This document shows positions 27,501 to 39,500 of a stretch of DNA of 64,000 nt, piece by piece. The notes beneath the pieces are model-generated. The model was given only the letters and a program-made list of their open reading frames with translations. It was not told where the DNA came from and did no database searches. The stretch spans positions 58,966,358 to 59,030,357 of the forward strand of contig OZ024889.1 in assembly GCA_964017195.1 (NCBI GenBank). Direction: 5' to 3'. Each line of letters opens with the position of its first letter. Within the stretch, counting starts at the first letter, position 1. The translations under genes and the position numbers were made by a program. This DNA is from Siderastrea radians. Taxonomy: Eukaryota; Cnidaria; Anthozoa; Scleractinia; Rhizangiidae.

Positions 27501-30500
27501 TTATTAGCTGTTAAATGGAACTATTCTGCGGATCAAACCAAACAGACCGAAGGGAAGGCTTTGTATTTACGTTCTATGAGCAACAATGTAAGAATTTGAT
27601 AAAATTCTCCAGAACTTCCAGCCTGACCCCCCCCCCCCCCCACGCACACACACACACACACAATCGAAAAACAAACATGTAAAGCACTGAAAGGAACATA
27701 TTACTAAAAAAAAACTTTCATTTGAAAGATCACACTTCAACATGGACCCAAAAGTTATAATCACTTCACAGCATCATAAAAGGTACCACAGGAAAGCATG
27801 TGTAATGCGCATCAGCTTACATTGGAATGGTCATACTTTATGACCATCGTGTCGCTAGGGCCCTGGGGCGAGGCGGCTGCATTCGCAGCTTAAAAACTCA
27901 AATGATGGAAACACATTCAATTGTACAGCAACACGTACCAAACCACAGGAAAGCACTGCTCAGTAGCTTTCATTTGAATAGCCACACTTTAGGATTTCTT
28001 CTACAGACGCAGACGTTAGAACCATCTTGTACAGCATAATAAACAGCACCACAGGAAAGTACTGCTCAGTAGCTTTCATTTAAATGGTCACACTTTAGGA
28101 TTTCATCCATAGACTCAAAAGTTAGAACCACCTTGTACAACATAATAAACAGCACCACAGGAAAGTACTGCTCAGTAGCTTTCATTTGAATGGTCACACT
28201 TTAGGATTTCATCCACAGACTTAAAAGTTAGAACCACCTTGTACAACATAATAAACAGCACCACAGGAAAGTACTGCTCAGTAGCTTTCATTTGAATGGT
28301 CACACTTTAGGATTTCATCCACAGACTTAAAAGTTAGAACCACCTTGTACAGCATAATAAACAGCACCACAGGAAAGTACTGAATGGTCACACTTGAATG
28401 GTCACACTTGGAGATTTCATCTTCAAACTCAGAAGTTAGAACGCCCTTAGGCATAACGATGTTAATAGCTCCAAAAGAAAGAACTGCTCAATAGCTTGCA
28501 TTTGAATGGTCAGACGTTCGGATTTCAAGAGCTAGCACCATCCTGTACAGCACAATAAAGAGCAGCAAAGGAAAGTATAGCTCAGTAGCATTCATTTGAG
28601 CACTCACACTTTAATTTCATCCAGAAAGTCAGAAGTAAGAGTCCGTTATTAATAGCGAGAGTTTTAACACTACATCTTCCCTAGCTTTCACAGCTACTAA
28701 CGTCACACACTTTGCAGCAGGCAGGGTTTTTTGTTTCAGCCGCGGACCCATTGACAATAACTACCTCTTTCTAATGAAACTTTTCTATAACTACTTAGAG
28801 TGACCGTTGTTGGAGATTAAAACTTGTGATTTGTTTCTTTTAGATGCCACTGAAAGACAGAACGCCAGGAAAAAGACCATGAAAGAATACTGTCTCGCAC
28901 ATTCCTATGAGGCAAAACCAGCAAGAACACGGGACAATTTGGGCTTTATTGTTGTTGATGATGAAAACAAGATGATTTACTGCACGATTCCTAAAGTCAG
29001 CACTACCACATGGAAAACGGTTCTATTAGACCTTCGAGGTGTCAAGACAAACAAATCGGTACGAATATTTTGAAAACGTCTTTGAAGTCTCTGTATTTTA
29101 ACTTTATAGCTCCTTTGTATTTAAAGAGGGAGGTGAATAGGTGTATGCAAATCCGCCGATCCATGCTAGTTTTTGGCCCGATCCGTCGATCCGACATTAT
29201 TTTCGTTCAAATCCGGATCCGCATTACTTAAAAACTTTCCGTGGATAAATATACTGCATTTGGGTATATATATTTGTTTTCTTTTCCTTCTACAGTATTA
29301 AGATTTTACCCGAAGTTTTCTGTCTTTGCTAGTGTTTGAGAAAGTAGCGTTATGGCATTACAAAATGGATTAATAAATACTTTCAAAAGTTGTTCTGCAA
29401 TCGCAACTACTTTTTTCTCGCGACAGCTTCGTAAATTCTAGCAGAAAAAAGTTGGACAGTAATATCTTTTTCACACAATTCAGCTCAAATAATCTGCGCG
29501 CATATAAAAAAAACCAATTGAACAGCGTAATGATTGCCGATTATTTGGAATGCAAGTATCTGGTATGGCGTGTAAAGATTTTGTAATCTCTTTAGTTACA
29601 TCACTTTGGCCAATCTTCTAGCTTGCAGCACGTTTTAAAGTAGGCAGTACTCCCAACTACTGGCAAGTATTTTCCACGGTATCATCTTGGACCCCTTGAG
29701 TCCAGGATCTTTATCTTTTTTATCACAGTTACATTTGTTCTCGATACAATAGTTAATACAGTCTGGTCATGGGCTTTCTAACCTCTCCACTTGCCAAAAA
29801 GGACGGGTAAGTGGCTTGCCTATCTCCATTACAAATTGCATTTGTTTTCCGGCTTAGATATAATGTTTCATTTGCTAATAGTTTGAGTCACAGTTAATCC
29901 TAGCATTAAATATGAGGGGGGAAATGTAAGCTGCATTCAGTTTATTGAGTCCCTGATCAATTTGTAAATCTAGCGTAACGGTCCAGCGGAAGTGATTCCA
30001 TAAAATTTTATGCCGAGAAGAAAATTGAAACTGAAAAAAAATTAGTCGACAAAACACCAAAATACCGACCAAGGCCGACTGAAAATGAATGATCCGATCC
30101 ACAATCCGAACTTCTAGACATACAGAGTCCGGAATCCGGGCCACAATTTGCAGCTGATCCGCGATCCACGGTATTTTTCAAATCCGCGAATCCGCTTAAT
30201 TTATCGCTGAAATCCGCAATCCGCGCGCAAAAAAAGGCCAACTCTGCCGATCCGCAAACCTATTCACCCCCCTCTTTAAATATTGTAAATAGTCTTATTA
30301 TAGCTTTCATATTACTTTTCCGGCGAGGTTAAAGAAACTGTGGGCTTCGTTGGTGGGGAAGTGAAACACAAAACTTTGGATTTATCAACTGAGTTGATGA
30401 GGTAAATTGGCCAGAGTTAAGAAATTGAAGCTGTCGTTACGAGCGTTAGTCCTTCGTCGTTTACTTCCTTCGGATTCGCCCTGACGAAGGGATAACGCTA

Positions 30501-33500
30501 GAAACGTCAGCTTTCAATTTCTTTACGGTGGTCAATTTACCTCCTCAACTCAGTTAATAAATCCAAAGTTTTGCGTTTTACTTCTGAAAGGGCCAGCCCG
30601 ATGAATTTTAAATAAAGGTGTCTGTCTGTCTATAAAATTAAAACTTCTAATCGAGGACCATTTTGCCTACCAACCGATTATTGCTTCTCTTGTAAAAGCA
30701 GTGCGCATGTGAGGTCGGGTGAGAGAGCGTACATTTACGTCACTAAAGTTTCATATTTCGCCATTTCCAGTTGCTCTTTTCCGTAACTGGCCTTTTGATT
30801 CTGATGATTTACTGGAACTGCGATAATTCAATACCACTCTTCCTAAATCGCAAGAACTTAATCCCATAAACTAACTAGCGCTTCCGGTATTAATTAATTA
30901 ATGTATTTACTTATTTTTAGGTTCACCAGTGGCATCTGTGGAAGCGCCTGTATGAATACACGGAGGAGGAACGGGAGATACGTCTTCAGACTTATTTCAA
31001 GTTTGTTTTCGTTCGCGAACCGCTGCACCGCTTACTCTCGGCCTTCAAAGACAAGTTTATAGGATATGATCTAAAAGTCAGTCGATCTGATCGAAACGCA
31101 ATAGTAAAATCTTATCGACCCCACGATTATGACCCTAGCGGAGAAAATCAGGTTAGCTTTCCAGAATTCATAAAATATTTTTCCGAGGATATTTATCGCA
31201 ACCAGCACTGGCGACAGTACGAAAAGCTTTGTCACCCGTGCGTTATCAACTACGATTTCATTGGTCACTTGGAGACCTTGGAAGAGGACGCAGCGCTCCT
31301 GCTAAAAATGGCGGGAATTGACGACCGCGTCACTTTCCCGCCTGTTCACAAGTCAACCAGGTCATCTGAAGTGTTAGAGTACTTTTCCCAGGTACCTTCT
31401 GAGTACATTAATCGGATTGGAGAGTTGTATCGCAGCGACTTCGAAATGTTCGGTTACGATTTTCTCGGAGAGGTGCAACCACTGCTTAAGAATCCTTCGT
31501 CGTAGAAAGAGGGACTGACAGTAGTAGCACACGAGCAATAAGTCACTTCAAATGGGAGAGCGGATTTCAATTTAGCAAGTAAATTAAGTAATTAAGAGCG
31601 ACTTTCAATAAAAATCAAGCAATATCTCAATTTCGCGGCAGTAGTTGAAAAATCGATTTCTTTCGTATTTTGCATATAATTAGGTATTGGCAAAACTAGA
31701 AACCTGATGTGGTTCGTTTTCGCCAGAAGCGCTTTATTTTCGAAAAAAACGAGGAAATCGATTCTCAGGTTTGGGAGGTCAAAATCACAGGAAATTAATC
31801 TTCAAAATCAGTACTATAAACTTGCATCGCGCTGGTAAACTAAAGCGCGGAAAAAAAGATAGGCACTTTCTATCGACAGAACAAGTCTTTTTTATTAACT
31901 AGACAGTTGTGAAACAGCAGTAGCGAAATGTACTGAACACAAACAATTCCAAACTAAAAGGCAGGTTTTGATGATGGCGTAGAACCTGATTTGGAACCTA
32001 ACTTCTGTGAAATAATTTAACATGTGCCATAATTCTAAATGGTCTCAATCCTCATTCAATAGACAGTACAAACATTGAAATAAACCATACCTTGAAACTG
32101 GCTTGGGTTATCCATGCTATTTTGTTTGCGTCCACTTCGAACTTAGCAAAGTTTTAACAAATGGGGCTTAGTGAAGTTGAATTTTGCAGTACACAAAAAC
32201 ACAAACTGGAATCTTACCGCACAACAAAACCAAACGGGCTCGCTCTACTTCATTCTTGTTAATTTCCAGCCTTAACATTCCTTTGCGTTCCAAAAAGAGG
32301 GGGGGAAAAGCCCGAAATGGGCGATTTTCACGTTTCCAAACTTCTGTTCCTTCGTGTGCAAGTTTTCTTTGTACATTTGTTTTGCATTGCGTTACCAAAT
32401 ACCGTGACTAAATTGTTTAACCAAATTTGGGTATATGATGTCACAGGTGTAGCATATTAGATGTCACGTTTTCTAGTGGTTTGCACAGAGAGCTCACAAC
32501 CATAACACCAGTATCGTTCAACTTTTTCTTTTTCCTCTACCTTATTTGAGATCAACCGAACATTTTAGTTTAAAGCCATCATCAAGCATCAAGCAACGAC
32601 GAAGAAAAGAGAGATTGTGTTGCTTAAGACGGAAATTTTGGTGTATTTCAGTACGCGGCAAAGTTGAACGTAATTAAGCCTCATTTGTTAAAATTCGCTC
32701 TGTTCCATGTCTTCCCATAGACAGCAGCATGGATAACCCAAGCCAGTTCCAAGGTATAGTTTAGTTCAATGTTTCTACTGTCTATTAAACGAGGACTAAA
32801 ACCATCTGGAGTTATGGCACATGTTAAATTATTTCACAGAAGTTAGGTTCCAAATCAGTTTCTACGTGAACATCAGAACCTGCCTTTCAGTTTGGAATTG
32901 TTTGTGCTCACTAAATCTCGCTACTGTTGTTTTGTAACTGTCTTGTCAATGAAAAAGACTTGTTCTGTTAATAAGAAGTGGCTATCTTTTTTTTCCGCGC
33001 TTTAATTTACCAGGGCGATGCAAGTTTATAGTACTGATTTTGAAGATTAACTTGAATTTCCTGTGATTTTGACCTCCCAAACCTGAGAATCGATTTCCTT
33101 GTTTTTTTTCGAAAATAAAGCGCTTCTGGGGAAAACGAACCACATCAGGTTTCTAGTTTTACCAATACCCTTTTATGTGCAAAATATGAAAGAAAACGAT
33201 TTTTCAACTTCTGCCGCCGAATGCTCGATGTTTACTGAATAATACAATAATCATCTTAATCAATTTATGTAGCGCTAATACTATGAAATACTCAAAAGCG
33301 CTTTACATTAAGTTATTACCACTCATAAAAAGCTTTCTTAAAAAGAAATTTTTTCAGTTGCTTTGTAAAAATGGCGAGGCTGCTTCGTGCTCTTATAGTT
33401 AATGGCAACGAGTTCCATAAAACAGGTGCGGCATGAGCGAAACCGTGATCCCAGGTGTCGAACAGCTGACTTTTAGAACGAACAGAAGAGATTGTGTAGA

Positions 33501-36500
33501 CGAGCGAAGAGAATAATTAGCAGCTGGTTTCAGGAACAAACGATCTTTAATGTAGGGTGGACTTTGGTTGTGTAACGACTTGTAAACGATGAGGAACAAT
33601 TTGAACTGAGCTCTGACCGTTACCGGAAGCCAAAGCAGGGCAATAAGAGCAGGTGTGATATCATCAAATTTCGGAATCTGGAAAATCACTCTTGCCGCGG
33701 CATTCTGAACTTTCTGTAAACGATCAAGTTGATATTTAAGTAGACCAAAAAGAAGTGCGTTACAGTAATCAAGGTGCGAAGATACAAAGGCATGGACCAG
33801 TGTCTTTGTCGATTGCACGGTAAGGAATTTTCTGATCGTCTCATGTTGTATAGTCCGCGAAACGTTTCATGAAATTTGACCAAGATAACCAACAACGAGC
33901 ATGTGGCCTTCAGGCGTTGGTAGCCAGCGGTTGTTAAGTTGCTGTCAGGCTCAGTAGGTGTACTTTTACTGCAAATGCAATCTCGTTCCCAGAGTCTTCA
34001 GGCTTCTCGGTCAGCGGGCGGTCGTCGGGAGAGACTTTGGGAAACTGGAATTTTCACCGCAGAAATCCTGCGCTTACCGGGTCTTAGTCTTGTTACTGTG
34101 AACAGCCAATCACAAAAAAAGTATTTTTTCCATTACACCAGAGTCTCTCCTGGCGACCGCCCGCTGACCGAGAAGCCTGAGGACTCTGGGTACGAGATTG
34201 CTGCAAATGCATCCTTGTCCCCAGGGCCTTCTCCTCGTTCAAAATGGCGGTCGGAGAAACCTCTGGCCAAGGCTGCCAAAATGGCTCCAAACATTCGTTA
34301 GAATTTTGTCACGTAAACACTTTGAAATGTCTTCGTTTCGTTTGAACAACGGTTTCAGATTGCAAAAAAACAAACGGGGCCGCTAGACGCTAAAACCAAC
34401 CTCCGAAAAAAGCCATTTCATCATGTGTCTCGTGACAAAATACTCCACGATTCTTGGAGTATTTCAGCAGCCTTGGCCAGGGTTTGAAGGCCCTGGGGAC
34501 GAGGTTGCTGCAAATGCCGCGCTGTGTACTGCTCGCTTTATCGAGGTATTTATTTCGCGCACTGTAGATTTCTTCTTCCCCATCCCTCCCTCCTTTTAAT
34601 TTGGCTAATTTTAGCACATCTCCACTGACTAAGTCAGTGTGACAGGTGCCAGGGCGTGTGGGGCTCATGGCTGGGTTGCGGGGATTTGCCAGCAATGGAG
34701 AATAGTCCACCTGGGGGCCGGCTGACCACAGGTCCCTGGACATCCCGGCCGCCCAACAGCTATTATGACCGCGGGGCAGTTGCTAACAGACCAGTCACAA
34801 CAGATGCAAACAATCCTTGTCACTACTGGGGCTTTAGTCGCCGCTAAAGTCGCATCCAAAATTCGTTTGTGTAAACGCCCCCCCTCCCAAATCACAATCA
34901 GTAGTGTAATAAAAACTGTAAACAACTTCAAATATGAGTTTCTCAGAAGTCGCGGCGCTTGGGATGGGAGGAAATTATAAACTTCTTTCAATCACTTGAC
35001 GAATTCCTCGCAAAATTTACAAATACAAATACCACAGTTCCTTACATTTGCCAGGAGTGCATAGCACGCATAACCAACAAGAACTCGTGTTCGCGACCTA
35101 CCTGGGTTTATTAGTGTAACTGACGATGCTGCTGTCACTGATTTTGGTTTCTGCAAAGAAACAAAATGTTCACTAACAATATACACACACACAGTCGACA
35201 CCTTAACAGTGAAAACTGCCCTCTAAAATCTATTCCCTATTTCAGACCAACGTTCAAACCCCCCCCCCCCCTGAAATCAAAGCCTTAGGTATTTATAAAT
35301 AGCCCGAACTGGCTGTAAAAGTTACCGTAATGTTCAATAAAGACAACCTGTCTGATACAGGTATAGGTACCCAAGAATATCTTCCGTTTGCGTTCAGTTC
35401 CGTTGTCGTAAACTGGCTATTGGGTTAAAAACGAACGTTACTTCTACCTCTTACCTGAATGTGGTATGGTCGAAATAAGAACTGTCGATTTAAATTTGAT
35501 TTTTCTATGAGGTCATTGTCTGTGATAGTCATCTGTAGGATAAAAGAAAAACCGTTCACTTAAAAATAAACTACATCTCTGTCCAAAAAACTGTCATAAA
35601 ATGTAATCAAAGGACAACGAAAAAGAATAGTAAAGAATAGTAAAGAATATACCATGCCACCCTGGCTTCTTGCGATTCCCAAAAGAGCAAAGTTCTTTAA
35701 AAGTTCACACCCTATAGCACCACATCCAACCTGTAAAAACAACACATTTACATTTTTTTAACTAGAGGTCATGAATTTTACACTTTCTCAACAATTTCAC
35801 AATTTTATGCTTGTATATTTTGGTTCAGATAGTGTAGGTTGAAACGGAACACCTGCAACCTACAGATTCTACAGCTACTTACATTGTACCACTATTAACA
35901 TGATGTTGCAAAACCCTTAATCTACTTACTTGAGTCTGTGCATGAAACCCCAGAGAGAGACTATTCCAATGAATGCGAAAGCTCAGTATGAGGAATTTTG
36001 TTGCGGTATGCTGCTGTGGTTCAAAGTGGTTCTACGTTGATAGTATGTGGGTGAAATACTAAACTGTGACATACAAATGACAGCTATCTAGCATTTCTTT
36101 CTGTGGTGTTGTTTATAATGATGTGTAAAGTGGACCGCTAGTCGGTGTGATATAAGTACAATGTACATAGAATATTAATTACTAAATAACAACATGAATA
36201 TGAATAACTGAAATACAATGGTGTTGAAAACGCAAAAAAACTGAAAAAAGTCAAATTAACGAGGCAATTAAAATGAAAGTGATAGATTGACGTGATTGAC
36301 TTGTTTGTTTAACAAGGGTTTTTCCCACCCGATGTGCAAAGCCTCCTTGATTTTTAGTTGGAAAGACGTGGAGGCGATGTCAAGAATTGAAAAGCAATCT
36401 CCTGAACTCAAAGATTTGCAGGTCTCTGACCTATTTATGTGTCGGAAGATGTGCGAATTCTTATCAGATGTTAAGTGTTCACGAACACGTGTAGCAAGAT

Positions 36501-39500
36501 GTCGGTTTGTCTCGCCGACATAGCAGGCGCTACAGCCTGCGCAAGAAAATTTGTAAACCACACGAGATCGTAATGTTTTGGGAATCGCATCTTTCTCACT
36601 GAATAAGTTCTTGATCTTGTAGGGAGCAAAGACCAACTTGATGCCTATGTTCTTGCAAAAGCGTTGGCTTTAGCGTCTAATTCTGCACTGGGCGATACTT
36701 GAGAACGGGCCTACAAAAGGTAATTTGTAGTAGTGTGTGTGAGTTTCATTTGGACTGGTTACTGCGGAAGCACGCGAGGTAGAGGCAAAGAATTTGCTAA
36801 GGTATTGTTTCACAATACTGTTCACAAGACGGGATGGAAACTAATTCTTCTCTAAAATATTACTGAGCTCCTTGATGCTGTTGTGGAATCCAGTCCAGGT
36901 GTTGTTGATTTTAAAAGTCCTGTCCACCAGCGTTCGTATTATGTGTAAAGTACTTCTTACTTTTAAGTCTGTGGCTAAACAAATGTGAGATTACTGAGAC
37001 TATTCAAGTGAAAGTTCTCAAGGAGTATTTTCATTTGATTCTGTTTGCTTCTGAAAATTTTAAAATATGAAATAGCTTTTGTTGTTGTTGTTCTTTTGAT
37101 GTTTCGATTTCGTGCGCTCTTCTCCTGCACAAGGAAGGAGCTGGTAGCCAAATGTTTGATGTCAATAAAACCTCTCTTGGTAACCGCATAAAAGTTTAGA
37201 GATAAAAACGAACAAACAAACAAACAAATTTCATGTTCGTAGAGCAGTGTACGATCAGTCTCTCTTCCCGCGCAGGGATAGTGAAGCAAAAACACGCGAG
37301 CGAGCACGAAAAGTGCCTGCCGCGTGAAAACGTGATGCGCGCGCGTAATGAGCCGCTAGTGTAGTGAGGCGCTCACAACACACGCGCGTGAAGTTCCCAC
37401 GCGGCAGAAGCAGACAGAAAGACTGCTCGTAGACTATTTGCAGAGAGATGCAAATACACAAGTAGAAGTTTGGGAGAAACAATAATACTGTTAAGAAAGA
37501 TTAAAACGATAAAAAAGATTCATTTTTCATTAGCCACGACAAACCAACTATTTTATGAGAGAAAGTGGATATAAAACAAAGTTTTTCTCTGAAGCAAGTG
37601 AAAACAGTTCTCACCATGAATAACCTTAGATTTGACAATTTACTACACAGCGCCTCTCCAATACAAATGCGTAAAGAATCATATCGATCTTGCCTTGAAA
37701 GAAAAAGGAAAATAAATTATAAAATTCAGAGCTTATAATGGTGCGTCAAACGCAAACACCCAGTTCTATTCCCGATTTAAAATGCACGGAGCTCTATGGT
37801 GTTAGTACAAAGCACTAACGGGACTCCACAAGTTTGTACGAAAGAAAACAGCGACAAAGCTAAATTCAAGTGGTTAAAATTAGTGGTTTACAGTGACTGT
37901 AACCTTTTGCACATCAAGATACTCAACGAAAAAAACCTCTTGTAGGTGTTTGGAAACGCAGCGTACCATTTTGAGTTTGACAGTGAAAGATTCCGAATTT
38001 GGCTCACAAACGCTTTTCCTATTATTGTGCAAGCATCGCATGTTTTGCTGTTGTGAAATACTACGGAAGCTTGTTCACAAGCCATCTAAAATCTAGCTAT
38101 ATTCAGAGCAGTTTCCTCGTGACAGGTCTCAACCAAAACCAAGAGAATCACAGGTGGCAAATCATTATCGATGCCATGACGAATGAACGTGCAAGGTGAT
38201 CAGAAAAAAAGATGCGAACAAACAAAAAATCATCCAACCTGGGCAAAAATGATTTTGTGTCTAGTTTCTCCTGTCCCTTGAGCACTTCAGTTGAGTCAAG
38301 GTAAAGCTGTCAAGAAAGATGGTGGTTATGATAAACCAAGCTGATTAGTTCAGATAATTTATCTGTTAGAACTCAGTAATGCCTTTATCACCTATTAGAA
38401 GACTTTCTTAAATCTTCAGTTACCCCTTGTCTAATTGACCATTTCTGACATAACGTAGCTTGTGAACAGGCTCGCTTATTGAGTTATTCACAAGAGCAAT
38501 TTCAGTGAGTAACTTGGCAGGGGAGGCGCGGTATGCGAGCCGGCTCCGCTGCCAAGGTATTTGCGCAAGTAACTCAATAAGTGAATCTGCTCGCAGGCTA
38601 GACATGACTAATCCCATTGATAACCTGGAAATGACGGGGCTACAGCCTAATTAGTAGTACCTAGGCGTTCTTTTCGCCCTTACTCGACGTGGCGCGAAAT
38701 TTCGTGACGTAACCGAATGGTATACCGTTGTCCGGCGACTCATTCGGTGACGTCATGACATTTCGCCTCGAGTGAGCGGGAGAAGAACGCGAGTACTATG
38801 CACGTCAATGGCCATTGTTTATTTCATTGTTTTCTCAAACTTTAGAGCGGTTTTCAATTGAGTGTCGAAAGTAATTCGTGTTTTGCTTCGGTTTTGCTTT
38901 ACTTCGCTCTGTGATTGGTTAAAAAATCTCGCGCCACTTTCTCGACCAATCAGGAGTAAAACTCAAACCAACCAGTCGTGACTTGCTCGCGCTCGCACGC
39001 TTTTTCCCGCGCTTGACGCCGGTTACATGTATTTGCTTCCAGTTCTGATTGGTTCATTGGGTAATTTGTGTTTGTTGTGATTGGCTGGGGTAATTACTTT
39101 GGTTTTGGTTTTATGACACTCATTTGAAAAGCGCTCTATACATACCCATTGCTTTAAAGGATTGTACTTTCCAGTTAAAGCTTTCAACACTTCTTGGCCT
39201 ACAATTCCACCGAGAGAAGCTGCAAGAGGAGCGAAACAGCCTCGTGATGTGAATGCCAACTGGGACAACAACTTCTCATCAAGATGGTCTGCCTACAAAA
39301 AGTAAAAATGTGTTTTATTAGCTGTAACTGCAAAGCAACCATGGCTTCATGACCACCAAAACGCTCGGCTGACGTGATAATATTGACGCTGTAACCCCAA
39401 GGACTCAGTTAGATCAGACGAGAAAATAAATTCAGTTTCCTAAGGCTATACTCATTCGTGAATTATTGCCAAAAATCACTTTCGTTAACTCTTACATTTT

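Noticed and set aside
27780..28640. CRISPR-like array
   Set aside because: Whole 106-bp units are repeated with no unique spacers, in a eukaryotic intron.
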